Positions 36,753 to 45,528 of a stretch of DNA of 64,000 nt are shown here, one piece after another. The DNA comes from Allopseudospirillum japonicum (GTDB lineage Bacteria; Pseudomonadota; Gammaproteobacteria; Pseudomonadales; Halomonadaceae): NCBI RefSeq assembly GCF_900108915.1, contig NZ_FNYH01000008.1:62001-126000 (forward strand), in the 5' to 3' direction. Each line of letters starts with the position of its first letter. Position 1 is the stretch's first letter. The notes beneath the pieces are model-generated. The model searched no databases, had not been told where the DNA came from, and was given only the letters and a program-made list of their open reading frames with translations. Made by a program: the position numbers and the translations under genes.

Positions 36753-38012
36753 ATGGAATTTCAACATATTTGTGTTCCTAGTACTGGCGAAAAAATCCAA
36801 GTACAAGAGGATTTTTCTCTCTTGGTTCCCGACCAACCGATTATTCCTTTTATTGAGGGAGACGGGATAGGTGTTGATGTGACGCCACCGATGCAAGCTG
36901 TAGTGGATGCTGCCGTGGCGAAAGCGTATGCAGGTCAACGTAAAATTGCTTGGATGCAGGTATATGCCGGTGAAAAAGCGACGCAAGTCTATGATAAGGA
37001 CACTTGGCTACCGCAAGAAACCCTTACTGCGATCAAAGATTATGTCGTGTCGATTAAAGGCCCTCTGACAACCCCTGTCGGTGGTGGGATTCGTTCCTTG
37101 AATGTCGCTTTGCGTCAAGAGCTAGATCTGTATGTCTGTCAGCGTCCTGTGCGTTGGTTTACTGGGGTACCTAGTCCGGTTAAAAATCCCGGTGATGTTG
37201 ATATGGTGATTTTCCGCGAAAACTCAGAAGATATTTATGCAGGAGTTGAATGGAAAGCGGGGACGCCTGAAGCCGATAAATTGATTAAGTTCCTCCGTGA
37301 AGAAATGGGTGTGAACAAGATTCGCTTCACCGAAGAGTGTGGTATTGGTATTAAGCCAGTTTCAGCCCAAGGTACCAAACGCTTGGTGCGTAAAGCGCTG
37401 CAATACGCAGTTGATAATGATCGCAGTTCAGTGACCTTGGTACACAAAGGCAACATTATGAAATTCACTGAAGGCGCTTTTAAAGATTGGGGTTATCAGG
37501 TAGCAGCGGAAGAATTTGGCGCTGAACTACTGGATGGCGGCCCTTGGATGCAATTTGCTAACCCTAATACAGGCAAACAAATTATTGTAAAAGATGTGAT
37601 TGCAGATGCCATGTTACAACAGATTTTGTTGCGTCCTGCAGAATATGATGTGATTGCGACTTTAAACCTCAATGGGGATTATTTATCCGATGCTTTGGCC
37701 GCAGAAGTCGGTGGTATAGGGATTGCCCCAGGTGCGAATCTCTCTGATTCTGTAGCCATGTTTGAGGCAACACATGGCACAGCACCTAAATATGCAGGTC
37801 AAGATAAAGTCAATCCTGGTTCGTTAATTCTATCGGCAGAAATGATGTTGCGTCATATGGGTTGGGTAGAAGCAGCGGACTTAATTATCCAAGGTATGGA
37901 AGGTGCAATTGCTGCAAAAACAGTGACTTATGATTTTGAACGCTTGATGGAGGGCGCTGAGCTCCTCTCGAGTTCTGAGTTTGGCGCCGCTGTGATTGCG
38001 CACATGGATTAA
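36753..38012 (+). CDS. icd: NADP-dependent isocitrate dehydrogenase
   Basis: This 419-residue TCA-cycle enzyme oxidatively decarboxylates isocitrate to 2-oxoglutarate. The substrate site includes [17 protein letters not shown] with the Ser that AceK phosphorylates in E. coli; the other motifs are [14 protein letters not shown] and [28 protein letters not shown], the latter with the NADP-type contacts. Length and sequence are of the E. coli type. GAGGGAG precedes the ATG. A strong terminator follows at 38042. aceA in this window encodes the competing enzyme. Confidence 0.97.
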   Translation: MEFQHICVPSTGEKIQVQEDFSLLVPDQPIIPFIEGDGIGVDVTPPMQAVVDAAVAKAYAGQRKIAWMQVYAGEKATQVYDKDTWLPQETLTAIKDYVVSIKGPLTTPVGGGIRSLNVALRQELDLYVCQRPVRWFTGVPSPVKNPGDVDMVIFRENSEDIYAGVEWKAGTPEADKLIKFLREEMGVNKIRFTEECGIGIKPVSAQGTKRLVRKALQYAVDNDRSSVTLVHKGNIMKFTEGAFKDWGYQVAAEEFGAELLDGGPWMQFANPNTGKQIIVKDVIADAMLQQILLRPAEYDVIATLNLNGDYLSDALAAEVGGIGIAPGANLSDSVAMFEATHGTAPKYAGQDKVNPGSLILSAEMMLRHMGWVEAADLIIQGMEGAIAAKTVTYDFERLMEGAELLSSSEFGAAVIAHMD

Positions 38013-38041
38013 ACTGCTTCGGTGTTGTTCGGTCTTATCAT

Positions 38042-38073
38042 CCCGTTCGTGTTGCTACATGAGCGGGTTTTTT
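38042..38073 (+). terminator. terminator of icd
   Basis: CCCGTTCGTG (38042-38051) and CATGAGCGGG (38058-38067) pair over 10 positions (two G-U) with a 6-base loop, followed by six T. It begins 29 bases after the icd stop codon. Confidence 0.88.
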
Positions 38074-38266
38074 GTTTGTTCTCGGGTGTGCTATCTTGCT
38101 GGAAGAAAGCATCAGTTTTGTATTACCAATACACTGAATTTTTTAAGCGAGCCTTCTGGGTTTAATATATATTTATTATCTATTTTTAATGATCATGCAT
38201 GATGAAACACCTTGGGCTTATCAGCCTCTAAGTTTACACTCAGCCTCATCTTTTGAGGTATACGCA

Positions 38267-38599
38267 ATGGCAACTTCTGATGAAGATGCGGCAGGGGATG
38301 CCCATGAGGATGTCAGCCTTGCGCCTGCGCGTCCTCAACTTAAACCACCGCGCATGTACCAAGTGGTGATGTTAAACGACGACTATACGCCTATGGATTT
38401 TGTCGTCGAGGTATTGATGGAATTTTTTAATATGGATCAAGAGCGTGCAACTGAAGTAATGCTTGCGGTTCACTTGCAAGGACGTGGTGTTTGTGGTGTT
38501 TTCACCCGGGATGTGGCCGAAACCAAGCAGATGCAGGTTAACCAGTATGCACAGCAATGTGAGCACCCCCTGCTTTGTGATATCGAAGCGGTGGACTAA
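38267..38599 (+). CDS. clpS: ClpS adaptor of the ClpAP protease
   Basis: This 110-residue adaptor hands N-degron substrates with Leu, Phe, Tyr or Trp ends to ClpA. The core is [24 protein letters not shown] with the N-degron pocket residues Asn and Asp, followed by [21 protein letters not shown] place the start at the ATG at 38267, with GAGG 8 bases upstream; the frame is open further back to 38189 but those residues are not family-like. clpA follows after 43 bases. The N-terminal tail that inserts into ClpA is acidic. Confidence 0.94.
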   Translation: MATSDEDAAGDAHEDVSLAPARPQLKPPRMYQVVMLNDDYTPMDFVVEVLMEFFNMDQERATEVMLAVHLQGRGVCGVFTRDVAETKQMQVNQYAQQCEHPLLCDIEAVD

Positions 38600-38642
38600 A
38601 CCCGAGCTCACTCCATAATTTGGCGGCCAAGAGGGTACTCCC

Positions 38643-40916
38643 ATGCTCAGCAAAGAACTTGAAAAAACCTTAAATTCGGCCTTCACCCTTGCGCATACGC
38701 AGCGCCATGAATTTATGACAGTCGAGCATTTGTTGCTCGCTTTGTTAGATGATGGCTCAGCGACAGAGGTTCTACGTGCCTGTGGTGCAGATATTGAGCA
38801 ACTGCGTACGGATCTACACGAGTTTATTCGTACGACAACACCGACTTTAGCAGATAGCCAAATTCAAGAAAGAGACACCCAACCAACACTGGGTTTCCAA
38901 CGTGTGCTCCAGCGTGCGGTGTTTCATGTGCAATCATCAGGGAAGTTAGAAGTCACAGGGGCCAATGTTTTGGTGGCGATTTTTGGTGAGCAAGAAAGCC
39001 AAGCAGTGTACTTTCTACGCCACCAAGGGCTTGCCCGTATTGATGTGGTGAATTTTATTTCCCATGGCATTTCTAAATTGGCAGGTCAGGAAACCGCCCC
39101 TGATCAAGAAGCGTTAGATGAAAATTTAAGTGAAAGCCCCCAAACTGGGCAGCAAGCATTACAGGCATATACTTCTAATCTAAACGAGCAAGCCCGTATT
39201 GGCCGCATTGATCCTCTGGTAGGGCGTGAAGCAGAAGTTGAGCGCGTGATCCAAATTTTGGCACGGCGGCGTAAAAATAACCCTCTACTTGTTGGTGAGG
39301 CAGGGGTGGGTAAAACTGCGATTGCAGAAGGCTTAGCCAAGCGCATTGTGGATCGGCAAGTACCTGAGGTGATCGCTTCAAGCATTGTATATTGTTTGGA
39401 TATGGGCGCTTTGCTGGCAGGTACTAAATATCGGGGGGATTTTGAGAAGCGCTTGAAAACCTTGCTTGCCGATCTGAAAAAGCAGCCCCACGCGATTTTA
39501 TTTATTGACGAGATTCATACCATTATCGGTGCAGGTGCCGCGTCTGGCGGTGTGATGGATGCTTCTAACCTGTTGAAACCTTTGTTATCTGGTGGGCAAA
39601 TTCGTTGTATCGGTTCTACGACATTTCAAGAATTTCGCGGTATTTTTGAAAAAGATCGCGCTTTGGCACGTCGTTTCCAGAAAGTGGATGTGTTAGAGCC
39701 TTCTGTCGAGGATACCATAGGGATTTTAAAAGGCTTGAAAAGCCGCTTCGAGCAGCATCATAAGTTAAATTATCAGGATGATGCTTTGGAAGCAGCAGCA
39801 CGTTTATCAGCGCGTTACATTAATGACAGACATCTGCCAGATAAAGCCATTGATGTGGTGGATGAAGCAGGCGCTTATGAGCAATTACAAACCGCAGAAA
39901 AGCGTAAAACTTGTATTGGAGTGGAAGAAATCGAAGCCATTGTGGCAAAAATTGCGCGCATTCCGCCAAAAAGTGTTTCTAGTTCAGATAAAGAATTGCT
40001 ACGTAAGCTAGACACCAACTTGAAAATGTTGGTCTTTGGTCAAGACGAGGCGATAGAGACGCTTGCAAATGCGATCAAGTTGTCGCGTGCAGGGCTGAAA
40101 GCACCAGAAAAACCCATAGGCTCTTTCTTATTTGCAGGCCCCACTGGGGTTGGTAAAACGGAAGTGACGCGGCAGCTAGCACGCCTATTGGGCATTGAGC
40201 TTGTGCGCTTTGATATGTCTGAGTATATGGAACGTCATACCGTATCACGCTTGATTGGTGCGCCTCCTGGCTATGTAGGCTATGACCAAGGCGGCTTGTT
40301 AACAGAAGCGATTACGAAAAATCCACATGCAGTGCTCTTGCTAGACGAAATTGAGAAAGCGCATCCTGATGTGTTCAATCTCTTACTGCAAGTCATGGAT
40401 CACGGCACACTCACAGATAACAATGGCCGCAAGGCAGATTTTCGCAACGTGATTTTGATTATGACCACAAATGCGGGGGCGGAGACCTTAAATCGGCGGT
40501 CGATTGGTTTCCAAACACAAGACCACTCCAGCGATGGTATGGAAGTTTTGCGTAAGCAATTCACTCCTGAGTTTCGTAACCGCTTAGACGCTATCATTCA
40601 GTTCCATGCTTTGGAACTACAGGTGGTGAAAAATGTCGTCGACAAATTCTTAGTTGAGTTACAAACCCAGCTTGAAGATAAACAAGTGACCTTGGAAGTG
40701 GATGAAGAAGCGCGCACTTGGCTAGCAGAACAAGGCTATGATAAAGACATGGGTGCCCGCCCTATGGCACGCTTGATTCAAGACAAATTGAAAAAGCCCC
40801 TCGCGGAGGCCATTTTATTTGGTGAGCTTGCACAAGGTGGTACCGTTTTTGTCAATCTAGAAAAAGAAACCCAAAGTTTAAAACTAGATTGGGAAGCGGT
40901 GACTACCCCTGCGTGA
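38643..40916 (+). CDS. clpA: ClpA, ATPase subunit of ClpAP protease
   Basis: This 757-residue AAA+ unfoldase feeds proteins to ClpP. It has the double Clp N-domain (1-140), a first ATPase with GEAGVGKTA (about 218) and DEIHTIIGAG, and a second with GPTGVGKTE (about 500) and LLDEIEKAHPDVFN. A ClpP-binding loop of the IGF type would lie in SIGFQTQDHSSDG (about 620-632), where IGF is seen. Length equals E. coli ClpA (758). It is cotranscribed with clpS. Confidence 0.97.
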   Translation: MLSKELEKTLNSAFTLAHTQRHEFMTVEHLLLALLDDGSATEVLRACGADIEQLRTDLHEFIRTTTPTLADSQIQERDTQPTLGFQRVLQRAVFHVQSSGKLEVTGANVLVAIFGEQESQAVYFLRHQGLARIDVVNFISHGISKLAGQETAPDQEALDENLSESPQTGQQALQAYTSNLNEQARIGRIDPLVGREAEVERVIQILARRRKNNPLLVGEAGVGKTAIAEGLAKRIVDRQVPEVIASSIVYCLDMGALLAGTKYRGDFEKRLKTLLADLKKQPHAILFIDEIHTIIGAGAASGGVMDASNLLKPLLSGGQIRCIGSTTFQEFRGIFEKDRALARRFQKVDVLEPSVEDTIGILKGLKSRFEQHHKLNYQDDALEAAARLSARYINDRHLPDKAIDVVDEAGAYEQLQTAEKRKTCIGVEEIEAIVAKIARIPPKSVSSSDKELLRKLDTNLKMLVFGQDEAIETLANAIKLSRAGLKAPEKPIGSFLFAGPTGVGKTEVTRQLARLLGIELVRFDMSEYMERHTVSRLIGAPPGYVGYDQGGLLTEAITKNPHAVLLLDEIEKAHPDVFNLLLQVMDHGTLTDNNGRKADFRNVILIMTTNAGAETLNRRSIGFQTQDHSSDGMEVLRKQFTPEFRNRLDAIIQFHALELQVVKNVVDKFLVELQTQLEDKQVTLEVDEEARTWLAEQGYDKDMGARPMARLIQDKLKKPLAEAILFGELAQGGTVFVNLEKETQSLKLDWEAVTTPA

Positions 40917-40940
40917 TCTTTGCATCAGTGAAAGAAGGGG

Positions 40941-40994
40941 GTTGGCAAGGTGAGGAATACATTATGTACGCAAAGGAGAATTCATCTTGCCAAC
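40941..40994. promoter_or_regulatory. inverted repeat between clpA and infA
   Basis: GTTGGCAAG (40941-40949) and CTTGCCAAC (40986-40994) are perfect 9-base arms around 36 bases, which themselves contain the palindrome TACATTATGTA. It lies between the convergent ends of clpA and infA. No T run follows, so it is not an ordinary terminator, though it may slow transcription from both sides. Confidence 0.4.
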
Positions 40995-41022
40995 ATCGAG
41001 GAAGCGGACTTAAGGGACGGGT

Positions 41023-41241
41023 TTAACGCGCACGATAGACAATGCGGCCTTTGCTTAAGTCGTAAGGTGTGAGTTCTACCTTCACCTTATCACCGGTTAA
41101 AATACGGATGTAATTTTTACGCATCTTGCCAGAAATATGAGCGGTCACTACGTGGCCGTTTTCCAATTCAACACGGAACATGGTATTTGGTAGGGTGTCA
41201 ATAATCACACCTTCCATTTCAATACTGTCTTCTTTAGCCAT
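41023..41241 (-). CDS. infA: translation initiation factor IF-1
   Basis: This 72-residue OB-fold protein binds the ribosomal A site during initiation. The start [11 protein letters not shown] and the end [10 protein letters not shown] are those of the family, and the full length is standard, so the ATG at 41241 is used and the upstream extension to 41286 is not. It lies convergent to clpA and downstream of bpt, the arrangement known from Pseudomonas and E. coli relatives. It probably has its own promoter in the 120 bases before it. Confidence 0.97.
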   Translation of the reverse strand: MAKEDSIEMEGVIIDTLPNTMFRVELENGHVVTAHISGKMRKNYIRILTGDKVKVELTPYDLSKGRIVYRAR

Positions 41242-41361
41242 ACACTCGTTACCTTTAGGAGCTATCAACACAGAGCAGCTTCTCAAGCAAAAGTGAATGG
41301 AAGCTGCAAAAATCGCGCTATATTCTGCACCATCTGCGTTGAATAAGCAAAATAAGAAGCC

Positions 41362-42144
41362 TTAAAGTGTCCAAGAGGTATCCTCATCGAGATCACTTAA
41401 GGGGATGAATTCGTCCTGACGTACCCATTCATGAGGGCGACGCAAGACTTCAAGCGGGTAAAAACTGGACTTATACGCCATTTTACGACATTCAGCAATC
41501 CAATAACCTAAATACACATAAGACAAGCGCAGCTGGTGTGCATAAGCAAGTTGCCATAAGATAGCATAAGTTCCTAAGCTGCGGCGCTGGTATTTTGGAT
41601 CTGGATCATAAAAAGTATAGGTAGCGGATAAACCTTGATGAAGGTGATCGACCGCCGCGACCGCAAGGAGCTTCCCGTGTAAACGAAACTCGTACAAAAA
41701 AGCATAAGCTTTTTGTGTGACTAAAAAGCCTTGGTATTGAGATTCATCCGCTGGATACATATCACCATCTGGATGGCGTTGGTGAATGTACTTGGCGTAG
41801 AGTTGATAATGCTCATCGACAAAATGGGCTGGTTGGGGGATCACTTGCAAATCTTGGTTGCGGTTGTAAATTTTTCGTTGTTGTCGTGAGGGTGAAAAGG
41901 CTTCTACAGGAATCCGCGAGGATAAGCAAGCGCTACAATTTTCACAGTAAGGGCGATATAAGTTTTGTCCACTGCGTCTAAAGCCCAAATCCGACAGAAA
42001 ATCGTACAAAGATGAGGTGATTTCCTGTTTAGGATCAAGAAACAAGGTCGTCGCCTGACGATCCGCAAGATAGCTGCATTGATGAGCGTGCGTTTTATAA
42101 AAGCGCAGCCTAACAATATCTTCAATTGAGTTCGAGTGGCTCAC
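41362..42144 (-). CDS. bpt: aspartate/glutamate leucyltransferase (Bpt)
   Basis: This 260-residue tRNA-protein transferase adds Leu to proteins starting with Asp or Glu, making them ClpS substrates. Family features are the N-terminal Cys set CENCSAC and the segment RRSGQNLYRPYC, then HLHQGLSATYTFYDPD and YVYLGYWIAECRKMAYKSSF. The start is placed at the GTG at 42144, with AGGA 6 bases upstream; a TTG two codons earlier is also open. It overlaps the end of aat by 23 bases, so the two transferases are translationally linked. The target degradation genes clpS and clpA lie next door. Confidence 0.93.
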   Translation of the reverse strand: MSHSNSIEDIVRLRFYKTHAHQCSYLADRQATTLFLDPKQEITSSLYDFLSDLGFRRSGQNLYRPYCENCSACLSSRIPVEAFSPSRQQRKIYNRNQDLQVIPQPAHFVDEHYQLYAKYIHQRHPDGDMYPADESQYQGFLVTQKAYAFLYEFRLHGKLLAVAAVDHLHQGLSATYTFYDPDPKYQRRSLGTYAILWQLAYAHQLRLSYVYLGYWIAECRKMAYKSSFYPLEVLRRPHEWVRQDEFIPLSDLDEDTSWTL

Positions 42145-42817
42145 AGGCAATCCTATCTCGGGTATTCACCGCATTTTTAAGCTGTTGGCTAAATACTTGG
42201 CGTGGTACTAACCGAGCGCCCAAGCTGGCAAGATGTGCACTATACACTTGGCAATCAAGCAAAAGGCAGCCTTGGGCGGCCAAGTATTGCACTAGGTGCA
42301 CAAAAGCAACCTTAGAGGCATTGCTAGCGCGTGCAAACATGGATTCACCAAAAAAAGCCTGGCCGATAATGACACCATAGGCACCGCCAACTAAATTATC
42401 TTGTTGCCAAGCTTCTACCGAGAGTGCAGCACCCTGCTGGTGTAAGGCTTGATAAGCAGCTTGCATTTCTTGCGTGATCCAAGTCCCCGCTTGGCCTTGT
42501 CGAGGTATTTCGGCACAGGCAGAAATTACTTGAGCAAATGCATGATTCATGGTGATACGGAACTTGCGCTGGTGAAGTGTTTTTTTCAAGCTGCGGCTGA
42601 TATGGAGTTGCTCTGGGTATAATACCATGCGTGGATCAGGCGACCACCAAAGTAAAGGCTCTCCTTCAGAATACCAAGGGAAAATCCCACGTTGATAAGC
42701 GGCATAAAGACGCGCACAGCTTAAATCACCACCCCAAGCCAACAAACCATCGGGTGTTGCTTGGGTTAAAGGCGGGAATATTTCTGGATTATTACCTAAT
42801 TCAGGCAAATAGATCAT
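42122..42817 (-). CDS. aat: leucyl/phenylalanyl-tRNA-protein transferase
   Basis: This 231-residue enzyme adds Leu or Phe to proteins with N-terminal Lys or Arg. Conserved blocks are YQRGIFPWYSEGEPLLWWSPDPRMVL (about 40-65), the GGAYGVIIGQAFFGESMFAR segment, and LLDCQVYSAHLASLGA. It starts inside the end of the GTPase gene (4-base overlap at 42814-42817) and overlaps bpt, so these three genes form one operon. Together with bpt, clpS and clpA it completes the bacterial N-degron route. Confidence 0.95.
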   Translation of the reverse strand: MIYLPELGNNPEIFPPLTQATPDGLLAWGGDLSCARLYAAYQRGIFPWYSEGEPLLWWSPDPRMVLYPEQLHISRSLKKTLHQRKFRITMNHAFAQVISACAEIPRQGQAGTWITQEMQAAYQALHQQGAALSVEAWQQDNLVGGAYGVIIGQAFFGESMFARASNASKVAFVHLVQYLAAQGCLLLDCQVYSAHLASLGARLVPRQVFSQQLKNAVNTRDRIACEPLELN

Positions 42818-43719
42818 GGAATTTGCGTGTCTTCTGGCGTTTGCGAATGTTCTTGCTGCAAGCTGGCTGCTTGGTATTCGGCGAGTTCTTTTTCTATATC
42901 TGTAGGGGTTTCTAACGTCAGTTGCCCTAAATGGCCCGCGCGTAAATCATGCAGAAGAACTTCGGCGGCTTTGTGAAAGTCAATCTCGCCCCCTGCACGT
43001 AAACCCCCGCGGCGCTGCCCTATATGGGCTAGGGTATCTTCAGGAGATAACCTTTGCTCCAGCTTATAACGCTTTGCTAAAACTTGTGGATAATTTGTAT
43101 TGAGCCAAGCAGCAGTAAATAAACCCACGTCGTAATAATCCATTGCCGTATCACGAATAGCCCCTGTCGCAGCCAAACGATAGGCACAAGTTGGCGGATC
43201 CAGTTTAGGCCAGAGAACGCCTGGAGTATCAAATAAAGCTAAGCCTTGCTTGAGCATAATCTTTTGCTGGGCTTTCGTGACCGCAGGCTCATTACCTACT
43301 TTGGCAATACGTTTACCTGCTAAGGAATTAATTAAAGTGGATTTACCAACGTTAGGGATCCCCATAATCATCACACGTAGTGCTCGATCAGCACGGATAT
43401 GGCCAGCGAGCTGACGACATAAAGAAGCAATGGGTTTGAGTGTGTTGGCTTGTGGTGTGATGATAGGCAAAGCGCGGACTTGGCTGTCCTGCTGTAAATG
43501 TTGTACCCAGGTTTGAGTTAATTGTGAATCCGCTAAATCGGACTTAGACAAAAGCTTCAGTCTAGGTTTATTGCGGCAAATATTGGCAAGCATTGGATTT
43601 GCACTAGAATGAGGAATGCGCGCATCCAAAACTTCAATGACGACATCAATTTCAGGTAAGACTTTGCGAATTTCTCGCTGTGCCTTATGCATGTGTCCTG
43701 GGTACCAGCCTAACGCCAT
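42814..43719 (-). CDS. ribosome biogenesis GTPase, YlqF/RbgA type
   Basis: This 301-residue GTPase has the circularly permuted motif order of the YlqF/RbgA family: G4 (SKSDL, about 58) comes first, then G1 (GIPNVGKST, about 120) and G3 (DTPGVLWP). The start MALGWYPGHMHKAQREI is family-typical. In Bacillus the homologue acts in assembly of the large ribosomal subunit; here that is by homology. The C-terminus after 285 is polar and Gln/Glu-rich. It heads the operon with aat and bpt. Confidence 0.92.
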   Translation of the reverse strand: MALGWYPGHMHKAQREIRKVLPEIDVVIEVLDARIPHSSANPMLANICRNKPRLKLLSKSDLADSQLTQTWVQHLQQDSQVRALPIITPQANTLKPIASLCRQLAGHIRADRALRVMIMGIPNVGKSTLINSLAGKRIAKVGNEPAVTKAQQKIMLKQGLALFDTPGVLWPKLDPPTCAYRLAATGAIRDTAMDYYDVGLFTAAWLNTNYPQVLAKRYKLEQRLSPEDTLAHIGQRRGGLRAGGEIDFHKAAEVLLHDLRAGHLGQLTLETPTDIEKELAEYQAASLQQEHSQTPEDTQIP

Positions 43720-43770
43720 AATGGAAATATACCTTCTATTGAGATAAAAACCTGGTTAAAAACAAGTGCT

Positions 43771-44547
43771 TTAATCGTAGACTTGCTTTTTCTTCCAAGT
43801 ATCTTCTTCTTCTAACATCTTATCTAAGCCTTGGCTTAGCTGATTATTTTGATTTTTCGCATTTGCCTCTTGCATTGCAACTTCTTGCTCGAGGCGATCA
43901 ATACGCCGCTTACAATTTAAAATTGTATCATTGTACTCGCCAGCGGCGTTTTGTTTGTTCAATTCATTAATGATACGTTTATAATGAATGATAGCAACTC
44001 TCAGTTTCCCTGCATTTTGCGCCGTTTCAGCCGCATGGCTGTAAACTTCGAGGATAGACTTGGTAAACGCAGATTTAATCTGTTTAAGATAGGACTGTGC
44101 ACTGACTTGGGGAATTTTACGGTCTTGATATTGGCCAAGAATATATTTGTGCAAGTTTTTTAAGTTACGGCGCACGACATTCGCTGTTTGAATGTCTGTG
44201 ATAGGTTTGTTGTTGAGGTTTTTACCACTCTCAACAACAAGAGCATGTTCTTCAGCCGCATCCAGATTTTTTTGTGCGCGTGCGTCTTTGGGATCTAACT
44301 CAGATTGCTCGCGCAAAAAATCGACGACTTGGCGTGCAAGAAAAATACGAAAGTCGTGATCTAAATAATGGGGTGGGATTTCGTCAATCAAAAACTGCAA
44401 TTGGCGTGCGCGATCTCCTAATAAACGGACACGGCGAGCACGTTCAATGCGTTTTTGTTCTGCGCGTTGACGTGCGTAGACAAAAAAGATCATCCCAAGG
44501 GCGATAACGAGAGATCCGCCTAAGAGTGCTATGGTGGTAATCGTCAT
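43771..44547 (-). CDS. unknown membrane-anchored helical protein
   Basis: I do not recognise this 258-residue protein. One N-terminal membrane helix (about 5-25) is followed by a very basic stretch (RQRAEQKRIERARRVRLLGDRAR), so the bulk should be cytoplasmic. The rest is helical, with pairs of helices resembling a degenerate TPR around 140-215 (SHAAETAQNAGKLRVAIIHYKRIINELNKQ) and a coiled-coil end. It lies 51 bases upstream of the GTPase gene on the same strand. A scaffold role is conceivable but not shown. Confidence 0.75.
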   Translation of the reverse strand: MTITTIALLGGSLVIALGMIFFVYARQRAEQKRIERARRVRLLGDRARQLQFLIDEIPPHYLDHDFRIFLARQVVDFLREQSELDPKDARAQKNLDAAEEHALVVESGKNLNNKPITDIQTANVVRRNLKNLHKYILGQYQDRKIPQVSAQSYLKQIKSAFTKSILEVYSHAAETAQNAGKLRVAIIHYKRIINELNKQNAAGEYNDTILNCKRRIDRLEQEVAMQEANAKNQNNQLSQGLDKMLEEEDTWKKKQVYD

Positions 44548-44821
44548 TTATCTCTACCTTGTGTGCCTGTGAAGCTAACACCTGTAAAAACTTCAGGTAT
44601 CTGCAGGATACTTGCATAGATAGCTAGAGTGCAGCAGCCCCTAGAGCAAGGTAGGATGCTTACTTCGTGATAGTAGGAAACTATAGTAAAGCGCATCCTT
44701 TCAAGCTGTTGGTTGAGTGTGAGTATACTCTTGTGTCCCTATGAGATGCTACGCTTGCGGCAGCTTACTTAAAGGATATGCAGGAATTTTTACCATTTTG
44801 AAAAAAAATAAATAAATCATC
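44548..44821. other. intergenic region between unknown gene and tRNA cluster
   Basis: This region contains the upstream region of the minus-strand unknown gene and a long stem-loop at 44654-44698. A short palindrome GTATCTGCAGGATAC lies near 44598. The tRNA promoter starts at 44822. No coding sequence is supported. Confidence 0.5.
44654..44698. other. long interrupted stem-loop upstream of the tRNA cluster
   Basis: Three nested pairs are seen: GGATGC/GCATCC (44654-44659, 44693-44698), TTACT/AGTAA (44660-44664, 44085-type position 44885 excluded; right arm 44685-44689) and ATAGT/ACTAT (44670-44674, 44680-44684) with the loop AGGAA. No T run follows on either strand. Its role is unknown. Confidence 0.45.
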
Positions 44822-44850
44822 TTGACAGAATAAAACCCGCTATATATTAT
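44822..44850 (+). promoter_or_regulatory. sigma-70 promoter of the tRNA-Glu/Gly cluster
   Basis: TTGACA (44822-44827) is a perfect -35 hexamer, 17 bases before TATTAT (44845-44850). The following ACGCGCC is a GC-rich discriminator of the kind found at stringently controlled stable-RNA promoters. The first tRNA begins 32 bases downstream. Confidence 0.85.
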
Positions 44851-44882
44851 ACGCGCCACCTAAATGAGGTGCTTGCAACGAA

Positions 44883-44958
44883 GTCCCATTCGTCTAGTGG
44901 CCTAGGACACCGCCCTTTCACGGCGGTAACAGGGGTTCGAACCCCCTATGGGACGCCA
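44883..44958 (+). tRNA. tRNA-Glu (TTC), copy 1
   Basis: This is a 76-base tRNA with encoded CCA. The anticodon loop CTTTCAC gives TTC (Glu), the acceptor arms are GTCCCAT and ATGGGAC, and the T loop is GGTTCGAACCC. It is followed after one base by tRNA-Gly. All three copies appear identical. Confidence 0.97.
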
Positions 44959-44959
44959 A

Positions 44960-45035
<76 letters not shown>

Positions 45036-45090
45036 ATTTGCTTTTAGTAAAAAGCACGTTAGCAAGAAGATGTACGTAAAAATTTTATGT

Positions 45091-45166
45091 GTCCCATTCG
45101 TCTAGTGGCCTAGGACACCGCCCTTTCACGGCGGTAACAGGGGTTCGAACCCCCTATGGGACGCCA
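45091..45166 (+). tRNA. tRNA-Glu (TTC), copy 2
   Basis: Second identical copy of the Glu tRNA with anticodon TTC and encoded CCA. A 55-base spacer separates it from the first pair. Confidence 0.97.
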
Positions 45167-45168
45167 AA

Positions 45169-45244
<76 letters not shown>

Positions 45245-45268
45245 AAAATTATTGATACCCAAGCTTAT

Positions 45269-45344
45269 GTCCCATTCGTCTAGTGGCCTAGGACACCGCC
45301 CTTTCACGGCGGTAACAGGGGTTCGAACCCCCTATGGGACGCCA
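45269..45344 (+). tRNA. tRNA-Glu (TTC), copy 3
   Basis: Third identical copy of the Glu tRNA with anticodon TTC and encoded CCA. The spacer after the second pair is only 24 bases. Confidence 0.97.
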
Positions 45345-45345
45345 A

Positions 45346-45421
<76 letters not shown>

Positions 45422-45430
45422 GAATTATAG

Positions 45431-45460
45431 AAAAAGCAGCCCTTTTGTGGCTGCTTTTTT
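45431..45460 (+). terminator. terminator of the tRNA cluster
   Basis: AAAAAGCAGCC (45431-45441) and GGCTGCTTTTTT (45449-45460) form an 11-bp stem with the T run included. It ends the six-tRNA transcript and separates it from the ABC transporter gene. Confidence 0.92.
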
Positions 45461-45528
45461 GCGTTGGCTATTTTTTATATCAAGCATTTTTATTACCTCT
45501 TATCCACCAGCCCAATAGGAGAGCGAAT

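Noticed and set aside
40964-41026. 20-codon open frame with a GAGG site between clpA and infA
   Set aside because: It is very short, overlaps the infA stop codon and lies in a repeat structure; nothing else supports translation.
44654-44698. Interpreting the long stem-loop as a rho-independent terminator
   Set aside because: Neither strand has a T run after the stem, and no gene ends beside it. In the feature entry for this element the inner right arm AGTAA is at 44685-44689; the aside on another position there should be ignored.
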